Shown here piece by piece: positions 1 to 10,088 of a DNA stretch of 64,000 bases. How positions within the stretch are numbered: position 1 is the stretch's first letter; every line of letters begins with the position of its first letter. A program made the position numbers and the translations under genes. The notes under the pieces are model-generated. The model saw only the letters and a list, made by a program, of their open reading frames with translations. It had not been told where the DNA came from and ran no database searches. Source of the DNA: Comamonas denitrificans. GTDB taxonomy: Bacteria > Pseudomonadota > Gammaproteobacteria > Burkholderiales > Burkholderiaceae_C. The DNA lies in the NCBI RefSeq assembly GCF_017368815.1, contig NZ_JAFNME010000012.1, positions 20,405 through 84,404 of the forward strand, given 5' to 3'.

Positions 1-537
1 CCCGGCGTAGTGGCTGTTGAGGTAGTTGGCCGCTTCGATGAGCTGGCTGCTGTCCAGCTCGCTATCGGTGAACATGACGCGGTTTTGCACGTCGCCATCG
101 GGGGCGACGATGATGACCAGCACCCGCCGCTCAGAGAGTTTGACGAACTCGATCTGCTTGAAGACCGAGCTGCGCTTGGGGGCCATGACCACGCCGACAA
201 ATTGCGACAAGTTGGACAGCAGATGGGCCGCGTTGGCGATGACTTTTTGCGGTTGCTCGGCCGGCAGCTGGGGGGCCACCAAGGCTTGGCGCTGGGCGGT
301 GAGCATGGTATCGACAAACAGGCGGTAGCCCCGGGCCGTGGGGATGCGACCTGCCGAGGTGTGCGGGCTGGCAATCAGGCCCAGCTCTTCGAGGTCGGCC
401 ATGACGTTGCGGATGGTCGCTGGTGACAACTCCAGGCCGGAAGAGCGCGACAGCGTGCGCGAGCCGATGGGCTGACCATCGGCGATATAACGTTCTACCA
501 ACACTTTGAGCAGCAACTTGGCGCGATCATCGAGCAT
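1..537 (-). CDS. hrcA: HrcA heat-inducible transcription repressor (N-terminal part; runs off the left end)
   Basis: HrcA represses heat-shock chaperone operons by binding CIRCE operators. Reading the minus strand from the ATG at 537 gives an open frame to base 1 (179 codons). It begins [20 protein letters not shown] and continues with the winged-helix segment [20 protein letters not shown] (about residues 26-45), then [19 protein letters not shown] and [10 protein letters not shown], all characteristic of HrcA. The C-terminal dimerisation and inserted domains lie outside the window. It is divergent from nadK, with only 32 bases between the two starts, so both promoters must be compressed or overlap the coding ends. 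I see no CIRCE inverted repeat in that gap. Confidence 0.93.
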   Translation of the reverse strand, partial: MLDDRAKLLLKVLVERYIADGQPIGSRTLSRSSGLELSPATIRNVMADLEELGLIASPHTSAGRIPTARGYRLFVDTMLTAQRQALVAPQLPAEQPQKVIANAAHLLSNLSQFVGVVMAPKRSSVFKQIEFVKLSERRVLVIIVAPDGDVQNRVMFTDSELDSSQLIEAANYLNSHYAG

Positions 538-569
538 CCGGGCATTTTAATATGATGTAATTTCTCAGT

Positions 570-1478
570 ATGAGTCCCACATTCCGCCATGTTGCCTTGA
601 TCGGCAAGTACCACCAACTGTCTGGCTACAGCGCCCCGACCAACCCGGCGCACCAGCCGTTGGCCGAGATTGCCGAGTTCTTGCACGCCAAAGGCTGCGA
701 GGTGGTGGTGGAAGCGGATACCGCCCTGCACACCGGGCTGCACCAGCGCTTTCCGACGCTGACGGTCGATGAACTGGGCCAGCACTGCGCTTTGGCGGTG
801 GTGGTGGGGGGCGATGGCACCATGCTGGGCATCAGCCGCCATTTGGCCAAGTACGGCACGGCGCTGGTGGGCATCAACCAAGGGCGCTTGGGCTTTGTGA
901 CCGACATCCCTTTGAGCAGTTACCGCGAAACGCTGTTTCCGATTTTGCTGGGTGAATACGACGAAGACGTGCGCCCGCTCATGCACGCCCGCGTGGTGCG
1001 CGAGGGCAACTGCGTGTTTGAAACCTTGGCGGTAAACGATGTGGTGGTCAATCGCGGCGCGACCGCAGGCATGCTGGAGCTGCGCATCGAGGTTGATGGG
1101 CGCTTTTTGTCCGACCAGCGTGCCGATGGCCTGATTGTGGCCACGCCCACGGGATCGACGGCCTACGCCCTCTCGGCGGGCGGGCCGATGATGCACCCCA
1201 GCACGCCCGCGTGGGTGATTGCGCCGATTGCGCCCCACATGCTCTCGAACCGGCCCATCGTGATTCCGGACAGCGGCGAGGTCATGCTGCAAGTCATTGG
1301 CGGGCGCGATGCCAGCGCCAATTTCGACATGCAGTCACTGCCCACCATCTTGCATGGCGACCGCATCTACGTGCGCCGCTCCGAGCACAGCGTGCGTTTT
1401 TTGCACCCCCGGGGTTGGAATTACTTTGCCACCTTGCGCAAAAAATTGGGCTGGAACGAAAGAAGCTACCGACCATGA
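570..1478 (+). CDS. nadK: NAD kinase
   Basis: Phosphorylates NAD to NADP in the cytoplasm. The 302-residue product has the family's GGDGTM nucleotide-binding motif at residues 80-85, the NDVVVNRG segment near 156-163 and the glycine-rich [16 protein letters not shown] stretch near 191-206, at the usual length for bacterial NadK. The ATG at 570 is taken because homologous N-terminal sequence (HVALIGK) starts just after it. The stop overlaps the recN start as ATGA (1475-1478), which indicates translational coupling in a nadK-recN-rapZ operon. Divergent from hrcA. Confidence 0.96.
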   Translation: MSPTFRHVALIGKYHQLSGYSAPTNPAHQPLAEIAEFLHAKGCEVVVEADTALHTGLHQRFPTLTVDELGQHCALAVVVGGDGTMLGISRHLAKYGTALVGINQGRLGFVTDIPLSSYRETLFPILLGEYDEDVRPLMHARVVREGNCVFETLAVNDVVVNRGATAGMLELRIEVDGRFLSDQRADGLIVATPTGSTAYALSAGGPMMHPSTPAWVIAPIAPHMLSNRPIVIPDSGEVMLQVIGGRDASANFDMQSLPTILHGDRIYVRRSEHSVRFLHPRGWNYFATLRKKLGWNERSYRP

Positions 1479-3169
1479 CACTCAAACGCATCACGCTGCG
1501 CGACTTTGTCATCGTGCAGGCGCTGGACTTGGACTTGGCCACCGGCTTTACCGCCCTGACCGGCGAGACGGGCGCTGGCAAATCCATTTTGCTCGATGCC
1601 CTGCAACTGGCCCTGGGCGCGCGTGCCGATGCCAGCGTGGTGCGCGAAGGGGCGGAGCAGGCCGAAATCACCCTGGTCTTCACCCCGCACGCCACGACCG
1701 CCGCCTGGCTGCAAAGCCAAGAATTGCCCAGCGCCCAGGCGCTGACCCTGCGCCGCACCATCGACACCCAAAGCCGCAGCCGCGCCTGGATTAACGGCAA
1801 GCCCGCCACCGCCACGCAATTGCGCCAGGTGGGCGAACAACTGGTGAACATCCACGGCCAGCACGCCTGGCAAAACCTGATGCACGCTGACAGCGTGCGC
1901 GGCCTGCTCGATGCCTATGCCGGCATTCACAGCACCGAACTGCGCCAGCGCTACCACGATTGGCGCCAAGCCCGGCAGCAACTCGAGCACGCCCAACAGC
2001 GCCAAGCGCAACGCCAGCAAGAGCGCGAGCGCCTGCAGTGGCACATCGACGAATTGGAAAAACTCGCCCCCCAAGCCGATGAGTGGGAAGAACTGAACAC
2101 CCAACACACCCGCCTGGCCCATGCCCAAACCCTGCTAGAAGCAGCGCAACACGCCTTGGCCGCCCTGAATAACGAAGAAACCGGGGCCGAGCGCCCCCTG
2201 GCCTACGCCAGCCACCAACTCGATGCCCACGCCCACCTGGAGCCAGGCTTTGCCGACATCAGCGCCACGCTGCAATCGTGCCTGGCACAGCTTGACGATG
2301 CCCAGCACAGCCTGCAACGCTACTTAGAGCGTGCCGACCTGGACCCCGAGCGCCTGGCCGCCCTGGATGAGCGCCTGGGCCTGTGGCTGCAACTGGCCCG
2401 GCGCTTCAAACACCCGCCGCAAGAACTGCCGCAGCTGCTGAACACCTGGCACGCACAGCTGGCCGACCTGGACGCTGCCACCGACCTGCCCGCCCTGGCC
2501 CAGGCCGTCACCCACGCGCTGGAGCGCTACCGCAGCACGGCACAAGCGGTGTCTGCCCAGCGCCACCACGCCGCTGCCCAGCTGGAGGCGGCCATTACCA
2601 GCGCCATGCAGGAATTGGGCATGCAGGGGGGCCGTTTTTGCGCCCAGGTGCTGCCCCTGGCCGAGCCCAGCGCCCACGGCCTGGACGAGGTGCAGTTTCT
2701 GGTGGCCGCCCACCCGGGGGCCACGCCCCGGCCGATTGGCAAAGTCGCCTCGGGCGGAGAGCTGTCGCGCATCTCTCTGGCGCTGGCCGTGGCCACCAGT
2801 GCCCAAGGCAGCGCGGGCACCTTGATTTTTGACGAAGTCGATGCCGGCATTGGCGGCGCAGTGGCCCAAACCGTGGGGGCGCTCATGCAGCGCCTGGGTG
2901 CCAACCGCCAAGTGCTGGCCGTCACGCATTTGCCGCAAGTGGCCGCCTTTGCCCACCAGCATTGCGTGGTGCGCAAACAGCGGCGCAAAACTGGCACCAC
3001 CAGCCAAGTGCTGCCCACCAACGCCCAGCAGCGCGAACAAGAAATCGCCCGCATGCTGGGCGGGCAAACCATCTCCCCCACCACCTTGGCCCACGCCCGC
3101 GAAATGCTGGCCCAGGCACACAATCAGGCACAGGCCGCACCTGCTGCCATTGGGAAAGCTGCGCTATGA
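1475..3169 (+). CDS. recN: DNA repair protein RecN (SMC-like ATPase)
   Basis: SMC-family ATPase that acts early in double-strand break repair. The 564-residue product starts at the ATG that overlaps the nadK stop; a longer upstream reading frame exists but would be nadK antiframe sequence. Walker A is GETGAGKS at residues 30-37. A long Gln/Glu/Ala/Arg-rich coiled-coil middle follows (about residues 160-380). The ABC signature [10 protein letters not shown] is near residue 425 and Walker [13 protein letters not shown] near 450. The end overlaps rapZ by ATGA at 3166-3169, so nadK, recN and rapZ appear to form a tightly coupled operon. Confidence 0.95.
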   Translation: MTLKRITLRDFVIVQALDLDLATGFTALTGETGAGKSILLDALQLALGARADASVVREGAEQAEITLVFTPHATTAAWLQSQELPSAQALTLRRTIDTQSRSRAWINGKPATATQLRQVGEQLVNIHGQHAWQNLMHADSVRGLLDAYAGIHSTELRQRYHDWRQARQQLEHAQQRQAQRQQERERLQWHIDELEKLAPQADEWEELNTQHTRLAHAQTLLEAAQHALAALNNEETGAERPLAYASHQLDAHAHLEPGFADISATLQSCLAQLDDAQHSLQRYLERADLDPERLAALDERLGLWLQLARRFKHPPQELPQLLNTWHAQLADLDAATDLPALAQAVTHALERYRSTAQAVSAQRHHAAAQLEAAITSAMQELGMQGGRFCAQVLPLAEPSAHGLDEVQFLVAAHPGATPRPIGKVASGGELSRISLALAVATSAQGSAGTLIFDEVDAGIGGAVAQTVGALMQRLGANRQVLAVTHLPQVAAFAHQHCVVRKQRRKTGTTSQVLPTNAQQREQEIARMLGGQTISPTTLAHAREMLAQAHNQAQAAPAAIGKAAL

Positions 3170-4050
3170 CCCTGGAAGTTGTACTCATCACCGGCCTGTC
3201 CGGCTCGGGCAAATCCATCGCCCTCAAAGCGCTGGAAGATGCCGGCTACTACTGCGTGGACAACCTGCCGCCCGAGCTGCTCCCGGCGTTTGTGCGCCTG
3301 CAGCATGCCCACCACGGCCAGCGCGTGGCCATTGCCATTGATGCGCGCAGCGCCACCAGCCTGCCGCACTTGCCCAAACAGTTGGAACAATTGCAACGCT
3401 TAGGGGGCGAGGGCGTGCAACTGCACACGCTGTTTCTGGATGCCAACACGCCCACCTTGGTGCGGCGCTTCTCTGAAACGCGCCGCCGCCACCCGCTGGC
3501 CCCCACCGACTGGCCCGATGGCGGGGCCTTGGCCCAGGTGATTGAGCACGAGCGTGAACTGCTCAGCAGCCTGCGCGAATGCGCCCACGTGATCGACACC
3601 AGCAACATCCGGGGGCCGCAACTGCAAAACTACGTCAAGGCATTTATTGAAGCCCCGGCCAACCAACTGACGCTGATTTTTCAGTCCTTCGGCTTCAAGT
3701 ACGGCCTGCCCCTGGATGCCGATTACGTGTTTGACGTGCGCATGCTGCCCAACCCGTTCTACGACCCCAGTTTGCGCCCACTTACCGGCAAAGATGCCCC
3801 GGTGCAAGAATTCCTGCGCCAGCAGGCCAATGTGCAAACCATGCAAACGCACATCACGCAATTTGTCAGCCACTGGTTGCCCGCCCTGCAGGCCAACCAC
3901 CGCAGCTATGTGACGGTGGCCGTCGGCTGCACAGGGGGGCAGCACCGGTCGGTGTTTTTAACCGAGCAATTGGCGGCGCATTTCCGCACGCAATGGAACA
4001 CCTTGCTGCGCCATCGGGAGATGGATGCGCGGGTGGCCAGCAAACCATAA
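3166..4050 (+). CDS. rapZ: RNase adapter protein RapZ
   Basis: P-loop nucleotide-binding protein. In enterobacteria RapZ binds small RNAs and directs RNase E to control amino-sugar synthesis; its target in this organism is unknown. The 294-residue product has Walker A GLSGSGKS at residues 10-17, the DNLPPELL segment following it, and the conserved C-terminal domain with [35 protein letters not shown] and [10 protein letters not shown] (about residue 255). The start is the ATG overlapping the recN stop. It is the last gene of the nadK operon and converges with mutY across a long palindrome. Confidence 0.95.
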   Translation: MTLEVVLITGLSGSGKSIALKALEDAGYYCVDNLPPELLPAFVRLQHAHHGQRVAIAIDARSATSLPHLPKQLEQLQRLGGEGVQLHTLFLDANTPTLVRRFSETRRRHPLAPTDWPDGGALAQVIEHERELLSSLRECAHVIDTSNIRGPQLQNYVKAFIEAPANQLTLIFQSFGFKYGLPLDADYVFDVRMLPNPFYDPSLRPLTGKDAPVQEFLRQQANVQTMQTHITQFVSHWLPALQANHRSYVTVAVGCTGGQHRSVFLTEQLAAHFRTQWNTLLRHREMDARVASKP

Positions 4051-4058
4051 AATAATAA

Positions 4059-4139
4059 AAGAGCTAGACCCGCTTTATTTACAACATTTTTAGCACAAAA
4101 ATACCTAAAAACATTGTATTTAAAGCGGAAGAAGCTCTT
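4059..4139. repeat. Long imperfect intergenic palindrome between convergent rapZ and mutY
   Basis: Left arm 4059-4093 begins AAGAGCTAGACCCGCTTTA; the right arm 4105-4139 is its imperfect reverse complement ending AAAGCGG..AGCTCTT. The arms pair over about 35 bases with few mismatches around an 11-base loop. The right arm overlaps the mutY stop codon. It could end transcription from both sides. Its outer AGCT....CGCTT pattern recurs in palindromes at 17869, 26821 and 52251, so it is treated as a member of a dispersed family. Confidence 0.8.
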
Positions 4140-5256
4140 AAAACTCAAGCATCAACTTGCGCACCGGAGCGGGCAGCCCCAAGGCCAAGGCCTGCGCGGG
4201 CGAGCACCAAGCGCCCTCGTCCCTGGCCACATCCAGCACGTGGGCATCCGCCTCCAGCTGCACCACCACCGGGTGCAAAAACAAATCACGGTGCGTCAGC
4301 ACATGCGCCAGCACGGGCAGATCGCGGCGCTGGGCGATGCGCACAGTGCTTGTCAAAGTAGTTGGCAAACTGGCCAAGGCCTGCTCCAGCGCCGGCGCGT
4401 CGGGGTAAATCAAGGGGCTGAACAAGCCGGCCCAGATGGCATTGGCACCGCCTTTTTCGGGGCGGCGCTGCAGCCAAAAGCGCCCGGCACTGTCGCGCAA
4501 AAACAGCAGCCACCAGGCTTGGCTGCTGCGGCGTAATTTGCGGGTTTTGATGGGGTAGCGCTCGGCCGCGTGGGCCTGGTGGGCTTGGCAAACCGCTTGC
4601 AGCGGGCATTGGCTGCAAGCGGGCTGGCGCGGGGTGCACACGGTGGCCCCCAAGTCCATCAGCGCTTGGGTGTAGCGCGGCATATCGTGACCGTGTTCGG
4701 GCAAGAGCTGCTCGGCCAGCGCCCACAGGGCTTTTTCCTGGGCGGCCTGGGCCAAATCGCCCTCAAAGGCCAGCACGCGCGTTAATACGCGCTTGACGTT
4801 GGCATCCAAAATGGCGGAGCGCTCCTCAAAGCAAAACGCCGCAATCGCCGCCGCCGTGGTGCGGCCAATACCCGGCAGCGTGGCCAACACGGCGGCGCTG
4901 CGCGGAAATTGCCCACCGTGCTCGCGCATGACGGCCTGGGCGCAGCGGTGCAGGTTGCGGGCGCGGCTGTAGTAGCCCAGGCCGCTCCACAGCGCCATCA
5001 CGTCATCGGTGGAGGCGGCGGCCAAAGCCGCCACATCGGGCAGCGCCGCCAAAAACCGGCTGTAGTAGCCCAGCACGGTGGCCACCTGGGTTTGCTGCAG
5101 CATGATTTCAGAGAGCCAAACGCGGTACGGATCGCGCGTGGCCTGCCAGGGCAGGTGGTTGCGCCCATGCTGGGCTTGCCATTGCACCAAAGTGGGGGCG
5201 ATCACAGGGGGCATCACAGGGGCTGTGCGCGGCGGGGTCAAAGCAAAAGCATCCAT
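4138..5256 (-). CDS. mutY: A/G-specific adenine DNA glycosylase MutY
   Basis: Removes adenine mispaired with 8-oxoguanine, part of the GO repair system with MutM, which lies two genes away. From the ATG at 5256 the product is 372 residues (a GTG lies two codons upstream). It shows the catalytic Glu in SEIMLQQTQV (about residue 50), the helix-hairpin-helix LPGIGRTTAAA (127-137), the catalytic Asp in ILDANVKR (about 151), and four cysteines spaced C-x6-C-x2-C-x5-C (207, 214, 217, 223) for the 4Fe-4S cluster. The C-terminal third is a NUDIX-like recognition domain. It is downstream of the dynamin-like gene on the same strand. Confidence 0.95.
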   Translation of the reverse strand: MDAFALTPPRTAPVMPPVIAPTLVQWQAQHGRNHLPWQATRDPYRVWLSEIMLQQTQVATVLGYYSRFLAALPDVAALAAASTDDVMALWSGLGYYSRARNLHRCAQAVMREHGGQFPRSAAVLATLPGIGRTTAAAIAAFCFEERSAILDANVKRVLTRVLAFEGDLAQAAQEKALWALAEQLLPEHGHDMPRYTQALMDLGATVCTPRQPACSQCPLQAVCQAHQAHAAERYPIKTRKLRRSSQAWWLLFLRDSAGRFWLQRRPEKGGANAIWAGLFSPLIYPDAPALEQALASLPTTLTSTVRIAQRRDLPVLAHVLTHRDLFLHPVVVQLEADAHVLDVARDEGAWCSPAQALALGLPAPVRKLMLEF

Positions 5257-5335
5257 AAACACAGCGCCGCCTCAAAACCCCAGGGTTTGGGCGGCGCAGT
5301 CAAAAAAACGGTGCAGTGTAGCGGCTGGGGATGGC

Positions 5336-7297
5336 TTAGTCCTGGAGGGGCTGCACTGCACAGGCGGCCCCTTCCAGCACCGGCAGGTGCAGCAGCAGTT
5401 CGGTCTTGTCCGTCAGCATCTGGTCGATGGCGTGCAGCTGCGCTTCTGCGCTTTCAATTTGCGCGATGTGCTCCATCAAGCCGCTGGCCGCGCTTTGAAT
5501 GCGATCAACGGCCTCAATGCGCCGGGCAAAACTGCGTTTGCGCTCTTTTAATTGGGCATCAAGCTGGGCGGTGGCCCCTTTGCTCCACAAATCCAGGTCG
5601 TTGGCGGCGTTTTCAAAAATCGAGCGCAGCCGCATGCCCAGGGCTTTGATCAGGCGCTCGCCAAACAGCGGGTTGGCCAGTTTGAAGACGTTGCCAAAGC
5701 CCAGGTATTGCAAATAGCTTTCTTCCAATTCCGCCAGATTTTTTTCAAAATCGTGCAGCTGCAACGGCTCGGGCGGCAGCAGGGAAAAGCCAAACTCTGC
5801 GTTCAAGTCTTTAAAGCTGGCCCCCAGCATGGATTGCACCTCGGTGCCGGCGGCGCGCACCTGGTTGCCCAGCTCGCGCAGGCGCTCGAAGGTGGCGGCG
5901 TACACCTTGCGCACGCCCAGCTTCAGGCCCGAATGCTCCAGCGCCTGGGCCAGTTGCTCCAGCTCTTTGCGCTGCGAAGTAGAGCCCAAATGCTGAAACG
6001 CCTGGTTCATCAAGCGCAAATGCACCGTGCGCAAGGCCAGGATGCGGGTGCTGCTGGCCTCAAAGCTGCGTTGCTCTTGCTCGATGCGCTGGCGCATGCT
6101 GTCGATCACCGTGGTGTTTTTGCCGCGCAGGCTGTTGAGCTCCATCATCTGCTCATCCAAATCGCGGCGGCGGATTTGAATCGCCCGGCGCACCTGGGCG
6201 CGCATTTGCTGCACCCCGCCGGTGACCGCCGAGAGCAAGATCGCCTGGCGGTGCGCCAAGATGCCCTGGGCTAGGGCATCCTCAAAGGCGGGCAGGCCGC
6301 TTTCCTGCAGCAAATCGTTGCGGCGCTCCAGCTTGGCCTGCAGCCCTTTTTGCGCCGACAGCGGCAAGATGCGCTGGGGCGATATTTTCAGCATTTGGGC
6401 ACTGAGCTGGCGCTGGCGCTCCAGCTGCTGCTGCACTTTTTCTGTGCTGTCGATGCCGTTCCACAGCGCATCAATTTTGTTCAACACCACCAGGTGCGAT
6501 TCGCCCTCGCGGTGGCTGGGCAACAAATGCTCTTGCCAAATGGCCAGGTCCGACTTGGTCACCCCGGTATCGGCCCCCAGCAAAAACACCACGGCATGGG
6601 CCTGGGCAATCTGATTGACGGTCAGCTCTGGCTCGGCCCCGACGGCGTTCAAGCCTGGGGTGTCCAAAATCACCAGCCCTTGCTTGAGCAGGGGATGGGC
6701 GATGTTCACCAACGCGTGCCGCCAGCGGGGAATCTCGACCAGCCCTTGCGCATTGACCATGGGGTTGTCTTGGGGCAGCTCATCGTTCCAAAAACCCAGG
6801 GCACGGGCTTCCTGCACCGTAACGGTGCGGGTTTCTGCCACTTTGGAGATTTGCACCGCCATCTGCTCAGGGTCGTTCACATCCAGCGGCAACTGCACCC
6901 AGGTGGAGGGGCGGCTACGCCACTGCGCCAAGCTGTAGGTCTGCTCGCGCGTTTCAATGGGCAACAGCCGCATGCAGGCGGGCAGGGCCGGGTCATAGCC
7001 CAATTCTGTGGGGCACATGGTGGTGCGTCCCGGCGATGCAGGCATGATGCGCCGCCCGTAATGGGCAAAAAAGATGGCGTTGATCAGCTCCGACTTGCCC
7101 CGGGAGAACTCGGCGACAAAGGCCACGCACACCTTGTCATCCAGCAGCTGGGCCTCCAGGCGGTGCAGATGCTCTTGCACCGCAGCATCCAGCAACTCGT
7201 GCTCCCCCAACCAGCTGCGAAACTGCGCCAATTGGTTGGCAAAGCCTTTGCGCCATTCGCCCAGCTGGTCAAATTGCTCGTTAAACGATGGGCCCAC
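5336..7297 (-). CDS. Dynamin-family GTPase
   Basis: Large GTPase of the bacterial dynamin-like group; members bind or remodel membranes, but the role here is unknown. The 653-residue product carries G1 EFSRGKS (63-69), G3 DTPG (212-215) and G4 NKID (273-276), then long helical segments (about 380-640) typical of the stalk. I place the start at a GTG at 7297 because an excellent AGGAGA lies 7 bases upstream. Upstream in-frame starts such as the ATG at 7384 have no such site and would add a segment that does not resemble the family. It lies between mutY and mutM on the same strand, so cotranscription is possible. Confidence 0.9.
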   Translation of the reverse strand: MGPSFNEQFDQLGEWRKGFANQLAQFRSWLGEHELLDAAVQEHLHRLEAQLLDDKVCVAFVAEFSRGKSELINAIFFAHYGRRIMPASPGRTTMCPTELGYDPALPACMRLLPIETREQTYSLAQWRSRPSTWVQLPLDVNDPEQMAVQISKVAETRTVTVQEARALGFWNDELPQDNPMVNAQGLVEIPRWRHALVNIAHPLLKQGLVILDTPGLNAVGAEPELTVNQIAQAHAVVFLLGADTGVTKSDLAIWQEHLLPSHREGESHLVVLNKIDALWNGIDSTEKVQQQLERQRQLSAQMLKISPQRILPLSAQKGLQAKLERRNDLLQESGLPAFEDALAQGILAHRQAILLSAVTGGVQQMRAQVRRAIQIRRRDLDEQMMELNSLRGKNTTVIDSMRQRIEQEQRSFEASSTRILALRTVHLRLMNQAFQHLGSTSQRKELEQLAQALEHSGLKLGVRKVYAATFERLRELGNQVRAAGTEVQSMLGASFKDLNAEFGFSLLPPEPLQLHDFEKNLAELEESYLQYLGFGNVFKLANPLFGERLIKALGMRLRSIFENAANDLDLWSKGATAQLDAQLKERKRSFARRIEAVDRIQSAASGLMEHIAQIESAEAQLHAIDQMLTDKTELLLHLPVLEGAACAVQPLQD

Positions 7298-7304
7298 CTG
7301 TGGT

Positions 7305-7310
7305 TCTCCT
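7305..7310 (-). promoter_or_regulatory. Ribosome binding site that fixes the GTG start of the dynamin-like gene
   Basis: The minus strand reads AGGAGA at 7310-7305, seven bases before GTG at 7297-7295. It decides the start in favour of GTG over longer in-frame alternatives. Confidence 0.75.
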
Positions 7311-7394
7311 GAAGAAGTGTCGATGCATATTCGGGGAACTATAACCGCGCCACTGGCAAAACAGCCGGCGGTTGGGGCCGCCATGGGCCCGCTT

Positions 7395-8234
7395 TCACGG
7401 CGTTTTCTGGCAGCGCGGGCAGTAATAGCTACTGCGCTGGCCTTGGCGTAAAAGTTGTATCGGCTGGCTACAGGCGTGGCAGGCTTGCCCCGCCCGGCCA
7501 TACACCTGCGCTGCATGCTGAAAGTGCCCATTCACACCCAAGGCGTTGGAAAAATCACGCAGCGTGGTGCCGCCCAACTCCACCGCCTGCGCCATCACCT
7601 GCCCAATGGCCGTGAACAAGCGCCGCGCCTTGACCGCGCTGATGTCGCAGGCCGGTGTGGCCGGGTGAATGCGGCTGAGAAACAACACCTCGCTGGCATA
7701 GATATTGCCCACCCCCACCACCAGCTTGCCCGCCAGCAACACCGTTTTGATCGGGGCCCGGCGGGCCTGCAATCCGGCGGCAAAACGCGCCCAGGTAAAA
7801 CTGCTGGGGTCCAAAGGCTCCATGCCCAAACCATCCAGCAGCTTGCGGGCCCGGGGGTCGTCTTCCCCGCTGACGGCCACCACCGCACCAAAGCGGCGCG
7901 GATCGTGCAAGCGCAGCGTGCCCTGGCTGGTGACCAACTCAAAATGCTCGTGCGCCCCAGCGGCCGGCAAACCGGGGGCCTGCGGGGAGTGCGGCGCAAA
8001 GCGCAAACTGCCCGACATCCCCAGGTGCAGCAGCAACAGGCCTTGGCTTAAGTCCAGCAGCAGGTATTTGCCCCGGCGACGCACCTGCAGCACCCGGCGC
8101 CCCACCAAATCCTGCGGCGCACACCCCAGCGGCCAGCGCAGCGGCTTGCCCAGGGACACCGACAGAATGCGCGCGCCCGCAATGGCATCGGCAAAACTGC
8201 GCCGCGTGGCTTCAACTTCGGGTAACTCAGGCAT
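7395..8234 (-). CDS. mutM: Formamidopyrimidine-DNA glycosylase MutM (Fpg)
   Basis: Excises 8-oxoguanine and formamidopyrimidines and nicks the abasic site. The 279-residue product begins MPELPEVE, giving the catalytic N-terminal Pro and Glu after Met removal; the conserved Lys is in [11 protein letters not shown] (about residue 56). The C-terminal zinc finger is C-x2-C-x16-C-x2-C (252, 255, 272, 275). The length is typical. Divergent from the TPR gene at 8300; the mutM-TPR-lolB-ispE order is one I associate with Burkholderiales. Confidence 0.96.
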   Translation of the reverse strand: MPELPEVEATRRSFADAIAGARILSVSLGKPLRWPLGCAPQDLVGRRVLQVRRRGKYLLLDLSQGLLLLHLGMSGSLRFAPHSPQAPGLPAAGAHEHFELVTSQGTLRLHDPRRFGAVVAVSGEDDPRARKLLDGLGMEPLDPSSFTWARFAAGLQARRAPIKTVLLAGKLVVGVGNIYASEVLFLSRIHPATPACDISAVKARRLFTAIGQVMAQAVELGGTTLRDFSNALGVNGHFQHAAQVYGRAGQACHACSQPIQLLRQGQRSSYYCPRCQKTP

Positions 8235-8299
8235 GGTGGGGCAGAAAAATCAAGGAGAGGATCAAAAAGGCCAAGCGCATCCGCGATTATTATGGCCAG

Positions 8300-10072
8300 A
8301 TGGCCTCACTACTTCGCCCCAGCACCTTTTCCCGCGTTTGGCGCTTGCTCACGCTCAGTGCCGCCTTGTTCAGCGCTTGGCATGCCAGCGCCCAAGCGCC
8401 CAGCCCCACTGTAGATGCCGAGCCTGCCGATGAAGTCAGCCGCATCCCACTGGATGCGCCGCTGCTGTACGAATTGCTGCTGGGCGAGATGACGGCCGCC
8501 CAAGGCGATGCCCAAGATGCCGTGGCCTTGCTCCTGGATGCGGCGGGCAAAACCAACCTCCAAGCCTTGTACCAACGCGCCACCGAAGTGGCCTTGCGTG
8601 CCCGCTCCGGCCCCTTGGCTTTGCGCTCGGCACGGGCGTGGCAGCAAGCCTTCCCGCAATCGCGCCTGGCCAACCGCTACCTGCTGCAAATTTTGCTCAT
8701 GCTCAACCGCGTCTCTGACACGGTCGAGCCCCTCAGCCAAGAACTGGCCGCCACCCCACCCGGCAGCAAAGCCGCCGCCTACCTGGCCATTGCCCAGCTC
8801 TACCGCCATGCCAGCGATAAAAAGCTGGCCGCCGCCGTGGTCGAGCAAGCCCTGCAAGCCGATTTGAACGACACCGCCAATGCCCCTGCCGCATGGGCCA
8901 TGCTGGGCCACATGCGCTTGGCCGCAGGGCAAAAAGAATCCGCCCTAGAAGCGGCCCGACACGCCCAGCAACTGGCCCCCGACAATGGGGCCGCCGCCCT
9001 GTTGGCGCTGGAGTTGCTAGAAAACCACGTCCCCCAGGCCGAGCCCTTGGTGCAAGCCTATTTAGAGCGCACCCCCGCGCTGGCCATCCGCCTGGCCTAT
9101 GCCAAAGTCTTGCTCGACCAGCAGCGCCTGGCCCCGGCCCAAGTCCAGCTCGATGCCGCCGTCGCCCAAGCCCCCGACAATTTAGAAGCTTGGTTCACCC
9201 TGGCCGCCACCCACGCCCAACAAGGCCAGTGGAACGATGCCGAGCAATCGCTGCAACGCTTTACCGACCTCATCCCCACCCTGGCCACGCCAGAGCAGCG
9301 CAGCGCCGCCTGGAAGCAAGCGGGCCTGCTCGGTGCCCGCAGCGCTTTGGCGGCCAAAAATCATGGCCTGGCCCAGCAATGGCTGGAGCGCATCCCGCCA
9401 ACTGAAAACGATTTCACCGTGCAAGCCCTGAGGGCCACCGTCTTGGCCCGCCAGGGCAAGCTCAAGCAAGCGCGCCAGCTGCTGCACGCCCTGCCCGCCG
9501 AAGGCAAGCAACAAACCCAGCGCAAACAGCAAGCTGAAGTGCAACTGCTGCGCGATGCCGGGGCCTACGCCCAGGCCTATGCTCTGCAAGCGCAGCTGCA
9601 AGCCCAAGACCCGGAAAACCCCGACATCACCTATGAAACCGCCCTGTTGGCCGAAAAAATTGGCCAACTCGACACCATGGAACAGCTGCTGCGCAGCATC
9701 ATGGCGCGCCACCCCGACTACCACCACGCCTACAACGCGCTGGGCTATTCACTGGCCGATCGCGGCGAGCAACTGCCCGAGGCACGCCGCCTGATTAAAA
9801 AAGCACTGGAGTACGCCCCCAACGACCCCTTTATCACCGACAGCCTGGGCTGGCTCACCTACCGCGAGGGCAATCTGCCCGAAGCCCTGTCCCTGCTCGA
9901 ACACGCCTACCGCCTGCGCGACGATGTCGAAATTGCCACCCACCTGGCCGAAGTGCTGTGGGTCTCTGGCGACCCCGCACGCGCCCGCAGCCTGTGGCGC
10001 GCCGCCTTGCAGCGCGACCCAGACAACGCCGTGCTGCGCGAAACTTTGCAGCGCCTGAACGTCCAGCCCTAA
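8300..10072 (+). CDS. Exported tetratricopeptide-repeat protein
   Basis: 590 residues with a signal peptide (MASLLRPSTFSRVWRLLTLS, Ala-rich cleavage region AWHASAQA) followed by helical repeats over most of the length. The clearest TPR-like units are near the C terminus (ALGYSLADRGEQLPEARRLI, DSLGWLTYREGNLPEALSLL). Families of this kind are periplasmic or outer-membrane-associated scaffolds, but no enzymatic motif is visible and the precise role is unknown. It precedes lolB by 16 bases and is probably cotranscribed with lolB and ispE. Confidence 0.88.
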   Translation: MASLLRPSTFSRVWRLLTLSAALFSAWHASAQAPSPTVDAEPADEVSRIPLDAPLLYELLLGEMTAAQGDAQDAVALLLDAAGKTNLQALYQRATEVALRARSGPLALRSARAWQQAFPQSRLANRYLLQILLMLNRVSDTVEPLSQELAATPPGSKAAAYLAIAQLYRHASDKKLAAAVVEQALQADLNDTANAPAAWAMLGHMRLAAGQKESALEAARHAQQLAPDNGAAALLALELLENHVPQAEPLVQAYLERTPALAIRLAYAKVLLDQQRLAPAQVQLDAAVAQAPDNLEAWFTLAATHAQQGQWNDAEQSLQRFTDLIPTLATPEQRSAAWKQAGLLGARSALAAKNHGLAQQWLERIPPTENDFTVQALRATVLARQGKLKQARQLLHALPAEGKQQTQRKQQAEVQLLRDAGAYAQAYALQAQLQAQDPENPDITYETALLAEKIGQLDTMEQLLRSIMARHPDYHHAYNALGYSLADRGEQLPEARRLIKKALEYAPNDPFITDSLGWLTYREGNLPEALSLLEHAYRLRDDVEIATHLAEVLWVSGDPARARSLWRAALQRDPDNAVLRETLQRLNVQP

Positions 10073-10088
10073 GCCTTTCGCGCACTCT

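Noticed and set aside
10..426. Plus-strand open frames at the left end
   Set aside because: They are antisense to a clear HrcA reading frame on the minus strand, which runs off the window edge.
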